DNA from: Nymphaea colorata
Lineage: Eukaryota; Streptophyta; Magnoliopsida; Nymphaeales; Nymphaeaceae
DNA length: 64,000 nt
Assembly (NCBI RefSeq): GCF_008831285.2
Contig: NC_045141.1
Span: 16,230,106 to 16,294,105 of the forward strand
Direction: 5' to 3'
In this document: positions 61,435 through 64,000 of the stretch, in pieces
Layout of the letters: each line of letters starts with the position of its first letter
How positions within the stretch are numbered: the first letter of the stretch is position 1
The notes under the pieces: generated by a model
What the model was told of the DNA's origin: nothing
Seen by the model: only the letters and a program-made list of their open reading frames with translations
The model's database searches: none
Translations under genes and position numbers: made by a program

Positions 61435-61640
61435 TGTGCTACTCAGATCCTGAACATCACAGTGCAGTATTGCCTTGGCAAATAGTCGCTGAAAAGAGCG
61501 GTTTGGTTCTGCTGTTGTCAGTTTGACAAAAGATAAAGTTGCTACTGTTGCAGAGTTGAAAGAACTGCTTTGAAGAATACAGAGCTTCTTGTTCTACATC
61601 ATGTATCAATACACTACTAGGTTCTTTTCCCATCATTACC
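61435..61640 (+). pseudogene. Chloroplast-type cysteine desulfurase (SufS/NFS2-like) fragment, copy 2
   Basis: Reads YSDPEHHSAVLPWQIVAEK, then in a shifted frame SLTKDKVATVAELKELL, then LLVLHHVS. The second piece is longer here than in copy 1, which has a deletion at this place, and it fits the family order between the PWQIV motif and the LHHVSN motif. No functional frame exists. Confidence 0.65.
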
Positions 61641-62824
61641 TCAGCAGATCCCAATGATGGTAGACTTTTGTGCTTTAAATAGAATTTGAACAAAGTTTCA
61701 TGCATCTAATGGCAATGGTTAGGTGCAATGTTCTTGTTTTTCTGAAACAAAAGCTTGCCACGTTGATGTAGATATTACAAGAACAATTTCTTTAGTATCA
61801 GATTTAGTGAAATATCTGTTTTCTTTATCCTGGAACGCACGAAGTCATGGTAAAAGTGGGGGAGGATGTGTTTTTTCCAAAATAAAATCATGTTTTTTAG
61901 ACCAATAAAGTTTACATGCTTTGCGAGCCGTAGATTTTATATGCATTTGATCTCTCTTTTCATGTGCAAATGACATGATTCAGAACTTGTTATTCGTTAT
62001 AATTAGACTATGCAAATAATGTCTGTCAAGCTTGAATAACCATTTGATATATAATTGCATGAGTTCATTCAGGAGCATGGGTAAGACACATCATGGCATA
62101 CTGACAGACACGAGGTGCCGGATCCCAGGTCGGGTCCAGTGGACTGACCCGGTAACATCCATAAATGGAGTCGATAGGCCAGAACTGGAGATTATCAAAG
62201 AACTGGAGAATTCCTAATCCTGGATTACGGTCGTCGGTGTGCATGTCATGTCCTAAAGAGTTCTCTTGTAAGGAGTTGTACCATGCAGTTAGCGTGACTA
62301 ACACATACGTAGAACTTGAGGCAACCTAGTGAATATTGACGGTAGCACCTAATTAAGGACGTTATATATGGAGGCTAATGATGCAATTTGGCTGTGCGAT
62401 TTGGCGTTTGAAACAGAAAGGTAGATGCGAAATAATTGAAAATGTATGACTGGAAAAGCAATCGCCAATGGTGATGTCTACTCAGATTTTATGAGCTGAC
62501 AAAAAAAAAAAAAAACGCTGTTAAACTCAATATACTAAGATGTAATCCTACACATAATTGAATTTCCATGACTATATATATATATATATAAAATTGAAGG
62601 CCAGCCATCTATTTAATATTGTTCAATGTGACATGATAGATGGTTAAGAAAAAACAATGAGAAAAAGGTGATGCATATTTTTGTCATTAGCAGACAAGTT
62701 TTCTCCTTATTTTTACGACCCTGATATATATGAAACATACTGCATCAATCCATGTAATCGGATTTGTGAACTGATTTGGAAAAATAAAAGAACGGGCTAG
62801 CCAGCTTTTATTGAAGTATCTTTA

Positions 62825-62836
62825 CACACACACAGA

Positions 62837-62932
<96 letters not shown>

Positions 62933-62982
62933 ACTTGTACATCTGGTCTCCCGAGAGAGAGATCACTTGTACATCTGGTCTC
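62825..62982. repeat. Compound microsatellite plus doubled 30-bp unit
   Basis: (CA)n, about 27 TA units and about 20 GA units are followed by two copies of GAGAGAGATCACTTGTACAT plus CTGGTCTCCC. Copy 1 of the duplication has only a short CA run at the matching place (48006-48020), so the array expanded after duplication. Confidence 0.85.
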
Positions 62983-63099
62983 CCTTGGCAATGAACGGCT
63001 TTAAACTGTTTCAGTTCATATATTTATTCGAAAGCCTTCTATTACACTGGTTCAAATTCAAATGGAATCGTTAATGGTTCTTAAATAGTTATACTAGAG

Positions 63100-63414
63100 T
63101 TAAATATTGCTGCTTTTGTTCTTGTAGAATTCAATGACCCAGAAATTGTAAGCGCAACATATGGCCTTGATCCCTGTGAATCCAGCAACCTTTGCCAAAC
63201 CCTCAAACTCCTTCTCCGTCCTCTCCTTCCCTCCATGATTTAGTGCCAACATCAAGAGATCAAGTTGAAATACAGCAGATGTGCTTAAACTGTTATCTAC
63301 AGTCTCCGGCAAAACCATCTCCGCAATAATCACCTTGCCGTTCTCTGGCAGTGCCTTCCAACAATTCTCTAGCAGTTTCAGGCAATGATCATCATCCCAG
63401 TCATGAAGGATCCA
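63100..63414 (-). CDS. O-methyltransferase (COMT-like), last exon of second copy
   Basis: The reverse strand from an acceptor GTGTGGCAG reads [19 protein letters not shown] through IIAEMV and [10 protein letters not shown] to a stop at 63100-63102 (104 residues). It differs from exon 4 of the gene at 48125-50789 at five aligned residues plus a C-terminus two residues shorter. Catalytic His and both Glu are kept. The third intron fills 63415 to the window end; upstream exons are outside, so integrity of the gene is unknown. A reverse-strand AATAAA lies at about 63024-63029. Confidence 0.88.
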   Translation of the reverse strand, partial: WILHDWDDDHCLKLLENCWKALPENGKVIIAEMVLPETVDNSLSTSAVFQLDLLMLALNHGGKERTEKEFEGLAKVAGFTGIKAICCAYNFWVIEFYKNKSSNI

Positions 63415-64000
63415 CTGCCACACGTAGATATTCATCACGGCATCTTAGAATGATAGATTAGTTAACTTGTTTTGGCACTTATTTTTTCAAGTCATGTGTG
63501 TGTCTACATATATAGAGAGTACAGTAACATTACAAAAACGGAGTCAGCGATAGTTGCGCAAAAGCAGAAAACAAAACAATAGTTGTGCAGATAAGATAAA
63601 AAGCAAGGGAACATGGGATACTTTAATTCATTTGAACCAGATAATAGACAAACAAACAAAGGGCCACAGCACCCCAACCAAGTAGCTCCAGCAGTCGGGA
63701 TATATGTGCATATGGGTCTCCCTACCTTTTCCAAAACAAAGTGTACTGCAATAAAACTATCAACCTATTCATCTAAAGAAATCAATCATGGGCACTTTGT
63801 CTTTACCTAATTTATGAAAATCAGAATAATGGACAAAGAATAAAAGGGCATATGAGCACAATGTCTTATTCTTGCAAAACAGTCTTCTAGGATCTATGGA
63901 ATAAGTTTTTTTCTGACCTGTCCATGCGAAATAATTGAAAAGAACATGCAATATTTCTGACCTGTCCAAACGTAACTTCCCTATGATGATTGTTTATGTG

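Larger units (their letters stand above)
60290..64000. repeat. Segmental duplication, copy 2 (continues past window end)
   Basis: Matches 45605-49095 in order and orientation. Differences include a 40-bp segment with CAAGCACAGGGCTTGTTC near 60973-61005 absent from copy 1, a much longer (CA)(TA)(GA) microsatellite at 62825-62930, and a doubled 30-bp unit at about 62922-62982. The unit carries a cysteine-desulfurase fragment and the 3' end of an O-methyltransferase gene. Confidence 0.9.

Overview
This is nuclear DNA of a flowering plant. Genes are split by GT-AG introns, intergenic DNA is AT-rich with many (TA)n/(GA)n microsatellites, there is a Ty1/copia retrotransposon with an initiator-tRNA-Met primer site, and every recognisable gene family is a land-plant family (CYP82 cytochromes P450, FRIGIDA-like, neprosin-like, a plastid CPP1-like protein, a COMT-like O-methyltransferase). 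The species cannot be fixed from the sequence; the gene sequences would suit an early-diverging angiosperm, but that is only an impression.

Region 1 (1-13.8 kb) is a tandem array of minus-strand CYP82-type P450 genes. It holds the 5' end of one copy cut by the window edge (1-272), an intact two-exon gene (4095-6550), a relic that has lost its heme loop (9260-9440) and a second intact gene (11221-13403). Flanking DNA was duplicated with the genes, so the repeat unit can be followed outside the coding exons. Both intact copies lack the acidic residue of the I-helix oxygen-activation motif.

Region 2 (13.8-39.2 kb) is a run of unrelated single-copy genes: a possible 70-aa small protein (17839-18051, +), a CPP1-like J-like membrane protein of plastids (22512-26363, +; four coding exons), a FRIGIDA-like 3 type protein (28012-30260, minus; three coding exons and a 2.6-kb 5'UTR intron), and a secreted neprosin-family putative glutamic peptidase (34586-39122, +; seven exons). 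All splice phases were checked by hand and close into single frames.

Region 3 (39.5-45.0 kb) is a complete Ty1/copia element with 200-bp LTRs, a 5-bp target duplication (AATGC), primer site and polypurine tract. Its coding region is broken by stops and a 19-bp tandem duplication.

Region 4 (45.6-64 kb) is a tandem segmental duplication. A block carrying a cysteine-desulfurase-like pseudogene fragment and a minus-strand caffeate-type O-methyltransferase gene starts at 45605 and again at about 60290, running off the window end. Between the copies lie a 5'-truncated CYP82-like pseudogene (54356-56008) and a truncated second copia element (LTR plus gag, 59205-60289) that ends where the second copy begins. 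P450 and O-methyltransferase genes lying close together could form part of a specialised-metabolism locus, but nothing in the sequence proves joint function.

No rRNA, tRNA, CRISPR or prokaryotic feature was seen. No wholly new system was found; the main oddities are the altered P450 I-helices, the remodelled P450 promoters, and the duplication breakpoint inside a retroelement.
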